Source of the DNA: Streptomyces sp. BV286
GTDB lineage: Bacteria; Actinomycetota; Actinomycetes; Streptomycetales; Streptomycetaceae
Assembly: GCF_019090165.1 (NCBI RefSeq)
Contig: NZ_JAHRIB010000141.1
Span: 434,001 to 498,000, forward strand
Direction: 5' to 3'
DNA: 64,000 bases
Below are positions 26,315 through 34,236 of the stretch, piece after piece. Positions within the stretch are counted from its first letter, which is position 1, and each line of letters opens with the position of its first letter. The notes beneath the pieces are model-generated. The model was not told the DNA's origin. It was given only the letters and a program-made list of their open reading frames with translations, and did no database searches. Made by a program: the position numbers and the translations under genes.

Positions 26315-27392
26315 CATGTCCCGAGGCGCGCGGCTGGCCGCCCATGGTGCCGTTTCCACCTCGCTGGCGCTGTGCGCTGATCGCCGGTTGCAGGAGCGCG
26401 TGGACGCTGCCACGCCGATCGGTTCCGGCATCGGGGGGACGTCCCTGCTGATGGAGGTCGACGGAAGGCCGGTCTTCGTCAAGCAGTTACGTCTGACGGA
26501 TCTGGAGCGACGACCGGAGAACATCCACTCCACGGCGAATCTGTTCGAACTACCGCTCTTCTGCCAGTACGGCATCGGCACGGTCGGCGGACCGGGTTCC
26601 GGAGCGTGGCGGGAGCTGGCCGTGCACACCATGACGACGAACTGGGTGATTGCGGGCGACCACGAGGGGTTTCCCCTGATGTACCACTGGCGGGTGTTAC
26701 CGGACTCCGGGCGGCCGCTTCCCGAGGAACTGGCCGATGTGGAACGAGCCGTCGCCTACTGGGGAGGCGGAACGGAGGTACGTCGCCGGATCGAGGCTCT
26801 CGAACAGTCCTCGGCGAGCCTCATGCTGTTCCTGGAGTACATCCCGCGGAACCTGCACGAATGGCTGGGCGTTGAGGTAGGGGCCGGTGACGAAGCCGCC
26901 GAGCGGGCCTGCGCCATGGTGGACAGCGAGCTGCGAGCCGGCGTCTCGTTCATGAACGCGCGCGGGCTGCTGCATTTCGACGCCCACTTCGAGAACATCC
27001 TCACCGACGGCCGACGGCTCTTCTTCGCCGACTACGGTCTCGCGATCTCCTCGCGCTTCGACCTCACGCGGACCGAGGCCGACTTCTTCGACGGGCACCG
27101 CACCTACGACCGGTGCTACACAGTCACGCATCTGGTGAACTGGCTGGCCGTCGCCCTGTACGGGTACGAACCGGAAGAACGCAGGGCGTTCGTGCGCGCC
27201 TGCGCCGAAGGGGCGTACCCGGGGGACATTCCGGCGTCGGTCGCGGCCGCTCTGGTCCGGTACGCGCCGGTCGCCGCGGTGATGGGCGACTTCTATCGCC
27301 GGTTCCGGCAGGAGAGCCGGGAGGTGCCCTATCCGCTGGAGGAGATCCGCCGGATCAGGCGACCGGACGGCCCCGCCGACGCGGCGACGTAG
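26301..27392 (+). CDS. Protein-kinase-fold protein coupled to the STAND gene
   Basis: This 363-residue protein has kinase-like motifs: a glycine-containing loop with ATP-lysine candidate (GSGIGGTSLLMEVDGRPVFVKQL), a catalytic loop LLHFDAHFENIL (HxDxxxxN) and a metal loop FFADYGLA in place of DFG. This matches the eukaryotic-like kinase/aminoglycoside-phosphotransferase superfamily. The substrate may be a protein or small molecule. The GTG at 26301 is chosen because GGAGG sits 5 nt upstream; it overlaps the STAND stop by 14 nt. ATG 26316 is an alternative but is too far from that site. Confidence 0.75.
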   Translation: MQSSDMSRGARLAAHGAVSTSLALCADRRLQERVDAATPIGSGIGGTSLLMEVDGRPVFVKQLRLTDLERRPENIHSTANLFELPLFCQYGIGTVGGPGSGAWRELAVHTMTTNWVIAGDHEGFPLMYHWRVLPDSGRPLPEELADVERAVAYWGGGTEVRRRIEALEQSSASLMLFLEYIPRNLHEWLGVEVGAGDEAAERACAMVDSELRAGVSFMNARGLLHFDAHFENILTDGRRLFFADYGLAISSRFDLTRTEADFFDGHRTYDRCYTVTHLVNWLAVALYGYEPEERRAFVRACAEGAYPGDIPASVAAALVRYAPVAAVMGDFYRRFRQESREVPYPLEEIRRIRRPDGPADAAT

Positions 27393-27467
27393 GCCGAAGG
27401 CCGTCAAGCGGGCAGAGCGATGGGCCCCGTCTTCGCTGCGGACGTGCTGCGGCTGGGACACACGTAA

Positions 27468-27494
27468 GCCCGGCTGGCGGGAAGCCAGCCGGGC
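27468..27494. terminator. Bidirectional terminator, 11-bp stem
   Basis: GCCCGGCTGGC (27468-27478) and GCCAGCCGGGC (27484-27494) are perfect inverted repeats around a 5-nt loop, between the convergent kinase-like and LPFR genes. Confidence 0.8.
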
Positions 27495-27534
27495 CCAGGT
27501 CTCGGGTGCTGCCGCCGCGTCACGCGACGGGCGG

Positions 27535-27663
27535 TCAGTGGTGGCCGTGGGCAGAGCTCGAGGCACCGCCGAACAGACGGGCCACGGCCCGGAACGGCAG
27601 GGTCACGACGGTGGCGACAGCCCCGCCGATGGAACGAAGAACGTCCGCGATTGCCTTCAACAT
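27535..27663 (-). CDS. LPFR-motif small protein
   Basis: This 42-residue protein starts MLKAIADVLRSIGGAVATV and continues TLPFRAVARLFGGASSS, ending HGHH. The core LPFRAxARLFGG is a conserved small-protein motif in Streptomyces that I recognise as the LPFR small-protein family. The amphipathic, positively charged helix suggests peripheral membrane association. The role is unknown. The ATG is preceded by GGAGGCCCATC, a good ribosome site. Confidence 0.8.
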   Translation of the reverse strand: MLKAIADVLRSIGGAVATVVTLPFRAVARLFGGASSSAHGHH

Positions 27664-27883
27664 GATGGGCCTCCGTCCTCCTCCGGCAGGATGCGCCGGA
27701 TCTGGTGTGCCGCTGCACGGCTGATCACTCGGCGGGTGCCCGGTGATCGCTCGGGGAAACCGGCCGCCTTGGGGGACCGGTGTCGCCGCGCCCCGCCGGC
27801 CGGGTCGTGAACCGCTCGTGCGCCGACTCTCCCCGTACGCCGAAGGCCGCCGCGCTGCGGAGCCGGCGAACCGACCGCGGATC

Positions 27884-28447
27884 TCAGAGTGCGCGCAGGC
27901 CCCGGTCGGTGAAGGCGATCAGCCATTCGTAGCTCTCGTCGATGTCGGCGCTCCACTGGAAACCGCCTGCCGCCTGCAGGGTGGCGAAGCCGTGGTAGAG
28001 GCTGCGGAGCATGCGCAGGGCGTGATCCGTGTCGGACTCCTTGATCTCGTAGCCGCGCAGAACGGCCATGAACGCTTCGAGGAGCCGTTGACCTGCGGCG
28101 GCCAGTGGGTCGTCGGGGCCGCGAGGCTCCATGCCGATCGTCGTGGCGTACCGGCCGGGATGCTTGAGCACGAAGGCGCGGAAGGCCCGCGCCGCGGCCG
28201 CCAGGGCGTCGCGGCCGGCGTATCCCTGGATCGCGCCGCCCACGGCGTCGGCGGCCTCGCTCAGGGCCAGGGCCGCGATGCGCCGACTGAGGTCCTCCTG
28301 GCCGCCCACATGCTTGTACAGGGACGGGGTGCGCACGCCCACCCGCTCGGCCAGCAGGCCCATCGTCCAGTTGGAGGGGCCCACCTCGTCGGCCAGGGCG
28401 GCACCGGCCGCGACCACGGCGACCGGATCCAGGCCGGCCCTAGGCAC
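27884..28447 (-). CDS. TetR-family regulator
   Basis: This 187-residue regulator has a TetR helix-turn-helix (about 26-48; MGLLAERVGVRTPSLYKHVGG) and a C-terminal ligand domain with helices such as AARAFRAFVLKHPGRYATTIG, resembling the WHG-domain group. The GTG start overlaps the stop of the upstream hydrolase by 8 nt, so it is co-transcribed with it and probably controls the shared promoter at 29289-29330. Confidence 0.88.
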   Translation of the reverse strand: MPRAGLDPVAVVAAGAALADEVGPSNWTMGLLAERVGVRTPSLYKHVGGQEDLSRRIAALALSEAADAVGGAIQGYAGRDALAAAARAFRAFVLKHPGRYATTIGMEPRGPDDPLAAAGQRLLEAFMAVLRGYEIKESDTDHALRMLRSLYHGFATLQAAGGFQWSADIDESYEWLIAFTDRGLRAL

Positions 28448-29276
28448 GGGCGGCGTCCGACCGGAGGAAGCCGAGCGTGAGCGAGACCACCTGGTCGGGG
28501 AACTGGTCGTGCGGGTAGTGCCCGGCGCCCTCGATCATCTCGAGGTGACCGAGGCCGGTCGGCAGGGCATCGACGATCGCCGAACCCTCGGCGTGCGGGT
28601 CGGCCCAGTCGGGGTCAAGGGTGCCCATCACCACCAGGACCGGGCAGCGGACACCCCCGAGCCGAGCGCCCGCGTCGGTCGGAGCGCTGCGGCCCATGCC
28701 CCGGAGCGCCTTCATCCGGCCAGGCTCGCGCAGCAGGGAGTCGATACGGTCCAGCCGCTGTGCCCAGTCGGCAGGCTTCGTGCCGGGGTAGGCCACGTCG
28801 AGGTACGAGCGCCAGAGCGGCACGCTGGCGAACACGGCTGTACCGAGCAGCCGCAGCATGCCCTGTCTGAAGCGCTTCACCCGCAGGTCGCCGAGGCGGA
28901 CCGACTGCTTGCGGGTGAACGGTGCCAACTCGACGACTGCGGTGACGAGGGAGGGTTCCTGCGAGGCCGCAATGGTGGTGGCGCCGCCGGAGACCGAGTG
29001 ACCGACGAGTACGGCCGGACCGCCCAGGTGGCGAATCACGGCGAGCAGGTCGCCGGCGATGGCGGTGCGGCTCCAGGCGGGCCAGTCGACGCTGGACTCG
29101 CCGCAGCCGCGCAGATCGACCGCGGCGACCCGGTAGCCGGCCGCCACCAGCGGAGGGATCACGGAACGGTAGGCGGCGCGGCTGTCGCCCATGCCGTGCG
29201 CGAGAACGATCAGCGGGCCGGCCCCGGCCACTTCGTAAGCGATCGTGCCGCCGTCGACGGCGAGGTACTCGGTCAT
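28440..29276 (-). CDS. Alpha/beta hydrolase
   Basis: This 278-residue protein has the hydrolase fold with oxyanion region LAHGMGD, nucleophile Ser94 in VGHSVSGG, an acid in MGTLDPDW, and the catalytic His in IEGAGHYPHDQ. The full triad is present. The substrate is unknown. The ATG at 29276 follows TTGGGAG; the frame extends to a TTG at 29288 that overlaps that site. It is the first gene of a two-gene operon with a TetR regulator, and a palindrome lies just upstream. Confidence 0.87.
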   Translation of the reverse strand: MTEYLAVDGGTIAYEVAGAGPLIVLAHGMGDSRAAYRSVIPPLVAAGYRVAAVDLRGCGESSVDWPAWSRTAIAGDLLAVIRHLGGPAVLVGHSVSGGATTIAASQEPSLVTAVVELAPFTRKQSVRLGDLRVKRFRQGMLRLLGTAVFASVPLWRSYLDVAYPGTKPADWAQRLDRIDSLLREPGRMKALRGMGRSAPTDAGARLGGVRCPVLVVMGTLDPDWADPHAEGSAIVDALPTGLGHLEMIEGAGHYPHDQFPDQVVSLTLGFLRSDAARA

Positions 29277-29303
29277 GACATCTCCCAAGCTCGGCTAACC
29301 CTA

Positions 29304-29318
29304 TTAGCTAAAAGCTAA
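29304..29318. promoter_or_regulatory. Candidate TetR operator upstream of the hydrolase-TetR operon
   Basis: TTAGCT-AAA-AGCTAA is a perfect inverted repeat with 6-bp arms, in an AT-rich patch unlike its surroundings. GGCTAACC at 29293-29300 adds another half-site. It lies 28 nt upstream of the hydrolase start, so it overlaps the likely promoter. The TetR protein of this operon is the natural binder. Confidence 0.65.
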
Positions 29319-29480
29319 CGCCGTTACCCAGGTGAGTCAACGGTGAGGTCGGCGCTCTCGCGCACGGCCTGGGCGGCTGCCACGGTGGCGAGCGGCGGCG
29401 GAAGCGCTGCGGAGGGGAAGAGGCCCAGGTGAAACGGGCGTGGCTCGAACGGAACGCGTGCCCGTGGCGTCCAACAGTGT

Positions 29481-29903
29481 ATGAAGGCATCGCGTCAATC
29501 AGCTGTACTGCTTCTGAGCGCTGGACTGTTGCTCACAGGTTGCTCGTCCGCGTCCGACAACCAGGGCGAGGAGGCCGGGTCCGCCCCCACCCTGCCCGCC
29601 CGCACCGTCGTGAAGGACAAGTGGCAGGAGGGGCCGGCCAAGCCCAGAGAGCACAAGCCGTATCCGTACGACATCTACACGCACTGCGGAATCAAGTGGG
29701 TGATGTTCGGCGGTCGTTGGTGGGTTCTTGACTCCGTCTTCCCCGGTGTCGAGCAGGTCAAGGGGGAGCCACCCGCTCCGCACAGTCAGCGGATTGCCGG
29801 CTACATGACGCTGATCGGCCCGGACGCGGCCAACTTCGACGCCGCCGGAATGCCCACGTTGCAATTCGTACCGTCCAAGGACGAACCGCCGGGATGCGCC
29901 TGA
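29481..29903 (+). CDS. Small lipoprotein
   Basis: This 140-residue protein has a lipoprotein signal (MKASRQSAVLLLSAGLLLTGC; lipobox LLTGC) and a mature domain of about 115 residues with two more cysteines (YTHCGIKWVMFGGRWW and the C-terminal PGCA). The YDIYTHCGIKW pattern is common in Streptomyces secreted proteins of unknown function. It should be tethered to the outer face of the membrane. Confidence 0.78.
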   Translation: MKASRQSAVLLLSAGLLLTGCSSASDNQGEEAGSAPTLPARTVVKDKWQEGPAKPREHKPYPYDIYTHCGIKWVMFGGRWWVLDSVFPGVEQVKGEPPAPHSQRIAGYMTLIGPDAANFDAAGMPTLQFVPSKDEPPGCA

Positions 29904-30007
29904 GCGGCGGGGCGAGTCTTGCCGGGTCGTCCACGGCGAGGTGGCGGGATGGCGAGACGGAGAGACCGCCCGCCGTGCGGGTGTGCGGGGGCGGCCGCTC
30001 ACCGCAC

Positions 30008-30598
30008 TCAATCCTGGCGGGGAGGGCTCGCTGTCAGCCGTTCGACCGCGGCCGTGACGAGCCCTTCCCGCTGGGCGTCCGTGAGCACGTCCGGGAGGGT
30101 GAGCTGCTCGACGATCAGCCAGTTGAGCGTCAGATACAGCAACTGGACGGCGGTGGCGTCGCCGGGCAGGCCGGATGCCTCGTGGTAGGCCACGTTGGCT
30201 GCGAGGTCGGCCCGCACCTGCTCGGTCAGCACCGCGCGGAGCTGAGGCCGTCGGGTGGCCTCCAGGCGGAGTTCGAGAAGTGCGAGGTAGCCGGTGCGGA
30301 AGTCGCTGATCCGGCCCACGAGTTCGCGCATCAGGACCGCGTAGGTCTCCCGGTCCCGAGCACTCGTCCGCTGCCGGGTGATGGTCGCCTCGTCGGGCTG
30401 GAGCCGTTCGTAGACGCGGGCGCCCGCCTGGGTGAGCAGGTCGTCGCGGTTGCTGAAGTAGTTGGAGGCTGTGCCGGCCGGCACGGCGGCCTCGGCGTCC
30501 ACGGCCCGGAACGTCAGGCCACGCGCGCCCTCCCTGGCCAGAACCTCGATGGCGCCGTCCACGAGGGCAGCCCTTCGTTCGTCGTTCCGGCGCACCAT
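30008..30598 (-). CDS. TetR-family regulator
   Basis: This 196-residue protein has a TetR helix-turn-helix (about 25-47; TFRAVDAEAAVPAGTASNYFSNRDDLL) and a helical C-terminal domain. The ATG at 30598 has GGAG 8 nt upstream. That ribosome site and the start codon overlap one arm of a 14-bp inverted repeat (30598-30669), pointing to autoregulation. No target gene is adjacent in the divergent direction; DUF2267 genes lie upstream in the same direction. Confidence 0.88.
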   Translation of the reverse strand: MVRRNDERRAALVDGAIEVLAREGARGLTFRAVDAEAAVPAGTASNYFSNRDDLLTQAGARVYERLQPDEATITRQRTSARDRETYAVLMRELVGRISDFRTGYLALLELRLEATRRPQLRAVLTEQVRADLAANVAYHEASGLPGDATAVQLLYLTLNWLIVEQLTLPDVLTDAQREGLVTAAVERLTASPPRQD

Positions 30599-30669
30599 CG
30601 AGTCCACTCCAGAGGTAGAACCAAGTTCACAGCACTCCGGACAGAGTACTGCGGATGGAGTGGACTCGA
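30598..30669. repeat. Long inverted repeat at the TetR gene start
   Basis: TCGAGTCCACTCCA (30598-30611) and TGGAGTGGACTCGA (30656-30669) are perfect 14-bp arms separated by 44 nt. One arm touches the TetR start codon and ribosome site. It could be two operators for TetR dimers or an mRNA hairpin masking the ribosome site. Confidence 0.75.
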
Positions 30670-30744
30670 CGCACCGTACGGGCGTGCTTGTCCTGGGCCG
30701 CGTGAGGAGGCCGGGGCGTCGCCCGCGTGCACCTCTGCCGTGCG

Positions 30745-31179
30745 TCATGCCGCCCGGGTGAGTTCCGCACGGCCGAACAACAGGGCGTATCCGGAGGGGA
30801 GTTGGGCGAGGATGCGACCGAGGAGCTCGTCGCCGGCGAGCTGGGCCACGATGCGAAGGACGGTACCGGTGTCCCAGCGTGTGGTGGCTGTCGTGCCGCC
30901 CGTGCGGGACGCCAGATCCCTGACGAAGCCCCAGCCGGTGAGGGGTTCGGCCGCGGGGATCTCAGAGGTGAAGGACAGGGCGGCCTCGTGCGGCAGTGCG
31001 GCCGCGAGGTCCACGCGTTCGTCGCCGGTGAGCTGGCGCCCGAGAGCGCCCAGCACGGCGTGTACGGACGCTTCGGCCTGTGCGCGAGTGGAGTACGCGC
31101 CTTCGTACCGCACTCTTTCCAGCATCTGCTCGAACGTCATGCTCGTGGTGGTCCGGCACAGTTCCTGCTGGGGCATCAT
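30745..31179 (-). CDS. DUF2267 protein
   Basis: This 144-residue protein contains the DUF2267 pattern: MTFEQMLERVRYEGAYSTRAQAEASVHAVLGALGRQLTGDERVDLAAALPHE, ending in LPSGYALLFGR. It is a paralogue of the next gene upstream. Family members are small, helical and often near stress genes; their function is unknown. The ATG at 31140 aligns better with the paralogue's N-terminus, but AAAGGCG favours 31179 or 31176. It lies downstream of hsp18. Confidence 0.8.
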   Translation of the reverse strand: MMPQQELCRTTTSMTFEQMLERVRYEGAYSTRAQAEASVHAVLGALGRQLTGDERVDLAAALPHEAALSFTSEIPAAEPLTGWGFVRDLASRTGGTTATTRWDTGTVLRIVAQLAGDELLGRILAQLPSGYALLFGRAELTRAA

Positions 31180-31285
31180 CGGTGACGCGTCGCCTTTCTG
31201 GTCTGGGGTGATCTCGATGCGGTGGCCGGTTCCGCCTGTCGGCCACCGCTGTTGCTCGGTGAGGGGTGGGTGCGGGGTGTCGCGG

Positions 31286-31684
31286 TTACTGGATGCGTCG
31301 GGGGTGGCCGAACAGCAGGTCGTAACCCGCTGGGAGTTGGAGCAGAAGCCGGCGGGTGAGCTCTTCGCCCGCGGCGTCCGAGGCCACGCTGAGCACGGCG
31401 CCCACGTCCCAGGCCGCGGTCTGTTCGGTGGCTCCCTCGATCCATGCCGCGGCGGCCCGCACGAACCGCTCGGGGGACAGCGGCTCGTGCGCCTGGAGCG
31501 GATTGAGCAGGATCAGTGCCAGTTCGTCCGGCAGCCGGGCCGCCAGCTCCGCCCGTACCCCGCCGACCAGGTGTGCACCCAGGAGTGCCAGCACCGTCCG
31601 GGCTGCCCGCTCGGCCTCTTCGGTGGTCTCGTATGCGCCGCGTTCCTTGATCCGGTCCAGGAACGCCGTCCATCGCATGGCCAT
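31286..31684 (-). CDS. DUF2267 protein (paralogue)
   Basis: This 132-residue protein shares with its neighbour the segments FLDRIKERGAYETTEEAERAARTVLALLG, LPDELALILL and LLLQLPAGYDLLFGHPRR. It is another DUF2267 member. The ATG at 31684 follows AGGGAG at 5 nt; GTG 31687 and ATG 31678 are alternatives. It sits 91 nt after hsp18 in the same direction and may share its heat-inducible transcript. Confidence 0.8.
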   Translation of the reverse strand: MAMRWTAFLDRIKERGAYETTEEAERAARTVLALLGAHLVGGVRAELAARLPDELALILLNPLQAHEPLSPERFVRAAAAWIEGATEQTAAWDVGAVLSVASDAAGEELTRRLLLQLPAGYDLLFGHPRRIQ

Positions 31685-31775
31685 CACTGCTCCCTCGCGT
31701 GTGTGGTGGCGAGCGGAGGACGGGGGTGGCCACGTAAGCGGCCCGCCCCCGTCTCCGGCGTGGCCGGCAGGGCTC

Positions 31776-32210
31776 TCAGCCGCTGATCTCCGTGCGGGTG
31801 GAGCTGCCGCCGATGGTGACCTTGCGGGGCTTCGCGCGCTCGGCGATCGGGATGCGCAGGGTCAGTACACCCGCGTCGTAGTCCGCCTTGATGTGCTCGG
31901 TGTCCAGAGCGTCGGCCAGCACGAGCTGACGGGAGAAGACGCCCAGAGGCCGCTCGGAGAGCTCCACCTGTACGTCCTCCGCCTTGGTGACGGGGCGCCG
32001 CTCGGCCTTGACGGTCAGCATGTTCCGCTCGACGTCGATGTCGATCGCGTCCCTGGAGACACCGGGCAGGTCGAGGGCGATCACGTACTCCTCACCCTCG
32101 CGGTAGGCGTCCATCGGCATCGCCGTCGGCCGGGACCAAGTCCCGGCTGTGTTCAGGAGCTGCTGGGTGAGTCGATCAAGCTCACGGAAGGGGTCGGTGC
32201 GCATCAACAT
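31776..32210 (-). CDS. hsp18: Small heat-shock protein Hsp18 (Hsp20/alpha-crystallin)
   Basis: This 144-residue chaperone has an alpha-crystallin domain (about 35-130): AYREGEEYVIALDLPGVSRDAIDIDVERNMLTVKAER and the C-terminal GVLTLRIPIAERAKPRKVTI, which contains the IPI-type anchor motif. It would hold denatured proteins in oligomers under heat stress. The ATG follows GGAGG at 8 nt. Its promoter carries RheA operators and the divergent gene is the RheA repressor, matching the known Streptomyces hsp18 arrangement. Confidence 0.93.
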   Translation of the reverse strand: MLMRTDPFRELDRLTQQLLNTAGTWSRPTAMPMDAYREGEEYVIALDLPGVSRDAIDIDVERNMLTVKAERRPVTKAEDVQVELSERPLGVFSRQLVLADALDTEHIKADYDAGVLTLRIPIAERAKPRKVTIGGSSTRTEISG

Positions 32211-32271
32211 GGGGAAACACCTCCAGTGTTCAGGTCAGGCACTTGCTGCCAATGCGGTTCACCTGCCAATC

Positions 32272-32300
32272 GTTGTAGCATGTCATCGAAGTGATGACAA
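32272..32300 (-). promoter_or_regulatory. hsp18 promoter
   Basis: On the minus strand TTGTCA (32300-32295) and TACAAC (32277-32272) are separated by exactly 17 nt, a good vegetative-type promoter. It overlaps the first RheA operator, so bound repressor would occlude it. Confidence 0.75.
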
Positions 32301-32325
32301 GTTGCGTGTCGTCCATGCGATGACA
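32281..32325. promoter_or_regulatory. Two RheA operators between hsp18 and rheA
   Basis: TGTCATC-N5-GATGACA at 32281-32299 is a perfect match to the inverted repeat reported as the RheA site in Streptomyces albus. A second copy, TGTCGTC-N5-GATGACA at 32307-32325, has one mismatch and the same spacing. Their centres are 26 bp apart. The first overlaps the hsp18 promoter; the second lies close to the rheA start. Confidence 0.88.
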
Positions 32326-32343
32326 CCACGCGCTGGAGGTTTC

Positions 32344-33036
32344 ATGGCCATGGCGGATCAGCCCGACCCCCGCGCCCGGGGTCTTGCCCCCACCCCCTTT
32401 CTCGCCACCGCGGCGCTGCGCACGATGCACGACGCTCTGCGCACCGCTCAGACACCGCGGGAGCGGGAGGGGGAGCCCCCGGAGCCTTTCCAGACCAGCT
32501 CGGAGCAGGCGCTCACCGCGCTCCTGCTGCTCCGTGAAGTGCGCGACCAGCTCGCCGAGTGGGAACCGGGTCTGATCGAAGGGGCGCGGGAGGCGGGCGC
32601 CAGTTGGGCGGACCTGGCCCACCCTCTCGGCGTCTCCAGCCGTCAGGCCGCCGAACGGCGTTACCTGCGTGTACGTCCGGGGAGCCCAGGCTCCACGGGT
32701 GAGCAGCGGGTTCGGGCCACGCGCGACCGGCGCGCCGCCGACCGCACCGTCACCGCCTGGGCCCGCGCCAATGCCGCGGACCTGCGCCAGCTCGCCGGCC
32801 AGATCACCGCGCTCACCGATCTCCCCGCTGCCGCCCGCAGTCCTCTCGGCGAGCTCACCGCCGCCCTCGCCGAGAGCGACGCTGCGGCGCTGGTCGGTCC
32901 CCTCGCGCTCACGCACACTTACCTGGCATCCGGCCACCCCGATCTCGCGGCGCGCGTCGATGACGTCGCCCGCCACACCGACGGGCTCCGTCGGCCCAGC
33001 GGTGACCCGGGCCAAGAGCCCCGGAAGTCACCGTGA
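32344..33036 (+). CDS. rheA: RheA-type repressor of hsp18
   Basis: This 230-residue protein is rich in helices and has a likely DNA-binding segment AREAGASWADLAHPLGVSSRQAAERRYLRVR (about 80-110). It is divergent from hsp18 and two RheA operators lie between them, as described for rheA in Streptomyces, where the protein itself changes conformation with temperature and loses DNA binding. GGAGG sits 6 nt before the ATG. Family membership rests on context, size and the operator rather than on a textbook domain. Confidence 0.82.
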   Translation: MAMADQPDPRARGLAPTPFLATAALRTMHDALRTAQTPREREGEPPEPFQTSSEQALTALLLLREVRDQLAEWEPGLIEGAREAGASWADLAHPLGVSSRQAAERRYLRVRPGSPGSTGEQRVRATRDRRAADRTVTAWARANAADLRQLAGQITALTDLPAAARSPLGELTAALAESDAAALVGPLALTHTYLASGHPDLAARVDDVARHTDGLRRPSGDPGQEPRKSP

Positions 33037-33161
33037 CCTTCAGGCAAGTCGCGCTCAGGACCGAGGCCCGCGCTGGTGCTGAATCCACTTCGGACGGGCC
33101 ACCGCCCGGCCCGGGCGGCCTCGACGCTCAGTCCCCGCTCCGGACCACTGGCCGTGGTGGT

Positions 33162-34148
33162 CTACGCGGCGTGGCTGCTCGATTCACGGGCCCGACCCCG
33201 CCGTGCACGAACCGACCTGGCCTGCTGTGCGAGGGATGAGGCGGCCCCCTCCCAGTCGGGGTGGGCGAAGGTGAAGCCGGCCGCACGCAGTCGCCCCGGC
33301 ACCACCCGGCGGCTCTTGAGGAGCAGCTCCGTGTCCGAGCGCAGCGCGAAGGCTCCCAGCTCGGCCATCCAGCGCGTCGCGGGCAGCCCCACCGGGACGC
33401 CCCAGGCGGAGCGCAGCGCGCGCATGAAGTCGCGCTGCGGAAGAGGACCCGGTGAGGCGAGGTTCACGGGTCCCTCGAGGTCGTCCCGGGCGATCAGGAA
33501 CTCCACCGCTCGCACGAAGTCCTCGTCCTGGATCCAGGAGATGTACTGCGCGCCGCCGGCCACCGGACCGCCCAGACCGAGGCGCGCCAGCCGCGACAGC
33601 ACGTCGAACACGCCGCCCCGATCCGGGCTCATGACCATCGCGGAGCGCAGCGCCACCTTGCGTGTCGCGGGGGTCGGTGCCTCGGCCTGTGCCCGCTCCC
33701 AGTTCTGCGCGATCTCGACGCTGTACGCCCAGTAGTCCGGCACCTCGGCCTCCGAGCCGCCGATCACACCGGTTTCCTCGTCGTTGGCCGCGTCGAACCG
33801 GTGGGCGTAGACCGTCGCCGTACTCATCTGCAGCCAGACACGCGGGGGCCGCGCGGCGGCGGCGATCGCCTTGCCGACCACCCGTGCCGAGTCCACGCGG
33901 GAGTCCATCATGGCCCGCAGGTTCTCGGGGGTGTACCGACAGGAAACACTGCGCCCGGCCAGGTTGATCACGACGTCGCAGCCGTCGATCGCCGAGGCCC
34001 AGTGGCCCAGCGTGGCCCCGTCCCAGCCGATGTCGTGCGCCCGCGCGGGATGCCGGGTCAACACCGTGACCTCGTGGCCGGCCGCTGTCAGCGCACGGTC
34101 GAGAATCGTGCCCACCTGTCCGGTTCCCCCGGGCAGCACTACCTTCAT
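33162..34148 (-). CDS. TIGR01777-family NAD(P)-dependent epimerase
   Basis: This 328-residue protein has an N-terminal Rossmann fold with the glycine motif VVLPGGTGQVG (GGxGxxG-like), CDVVINLAGRSVSCRYTPENLRAMMDSRV in the middle and a C-terminal DUF1731 segment (LGAFALRSDTELLLKSRRVVPGRLRAAGFTFAHPDWEGA). These define the TIGR01777/SDR39U1 family of unknown substrate. A 14-bp palindrome with overlapping promoter elements lies 44 nt upstream. Confidence 0.9.
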   Translation of the reverse strand: MKVVLPGGTGQVGTILDRALTAAGHEVTVLTRHPARAHDIGWDGATLGHWASAIDGCDVVINLAGRSVSCRYTPENLRAMMDSRVDSARVVGKAIAAAARPPRVWLQMSTATVYAHRFDAANDEETGVIGGSEAEVPDYWAYSVEIAQNWERAQAEAPTPATRKVALRSAMVMSPDRGGVFDVLSRLARLGLGGPVAGGAQYISWIQDEDFVRAVEFLIARDDLEGPVNLASPGPLPQRDFMRALRSAWGVPVGLPATRWMAELGAFALRSDTELLLKSRRVVPGRLRAAGFTFAHPDWEGAASSLAQQARSVRARRGRARESSSHAA

Positions 34149-34175
34149 CGAACCCCCTCGGCTTCGTTCGGCACC

Positions 34176-34205
34176 ACCTTAGCCCCTCGTTTTGAACGCG
34201 TTCAA
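34176..34205 (-). promoter_or_regulatory. Promoter with TTGAACGCGTTCAA palindrome
   Basis: A perfect 14-bp palindrome TTGAACGCGTTCAA (34192-34205) provides a -35 TTGAAC on the minus strand; TAAGGT follows after 18 nt (34181-34176) as a -10. A repressor bound there would block the epimerase gene. No TetR or MarR gene is adjacent, so the binder is encoded elsewhere. Confidence 0.65.
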
Positions 34206-34236
34206 CAAAGGGAAGTGTGCGGGGAACTGGCCGTGA

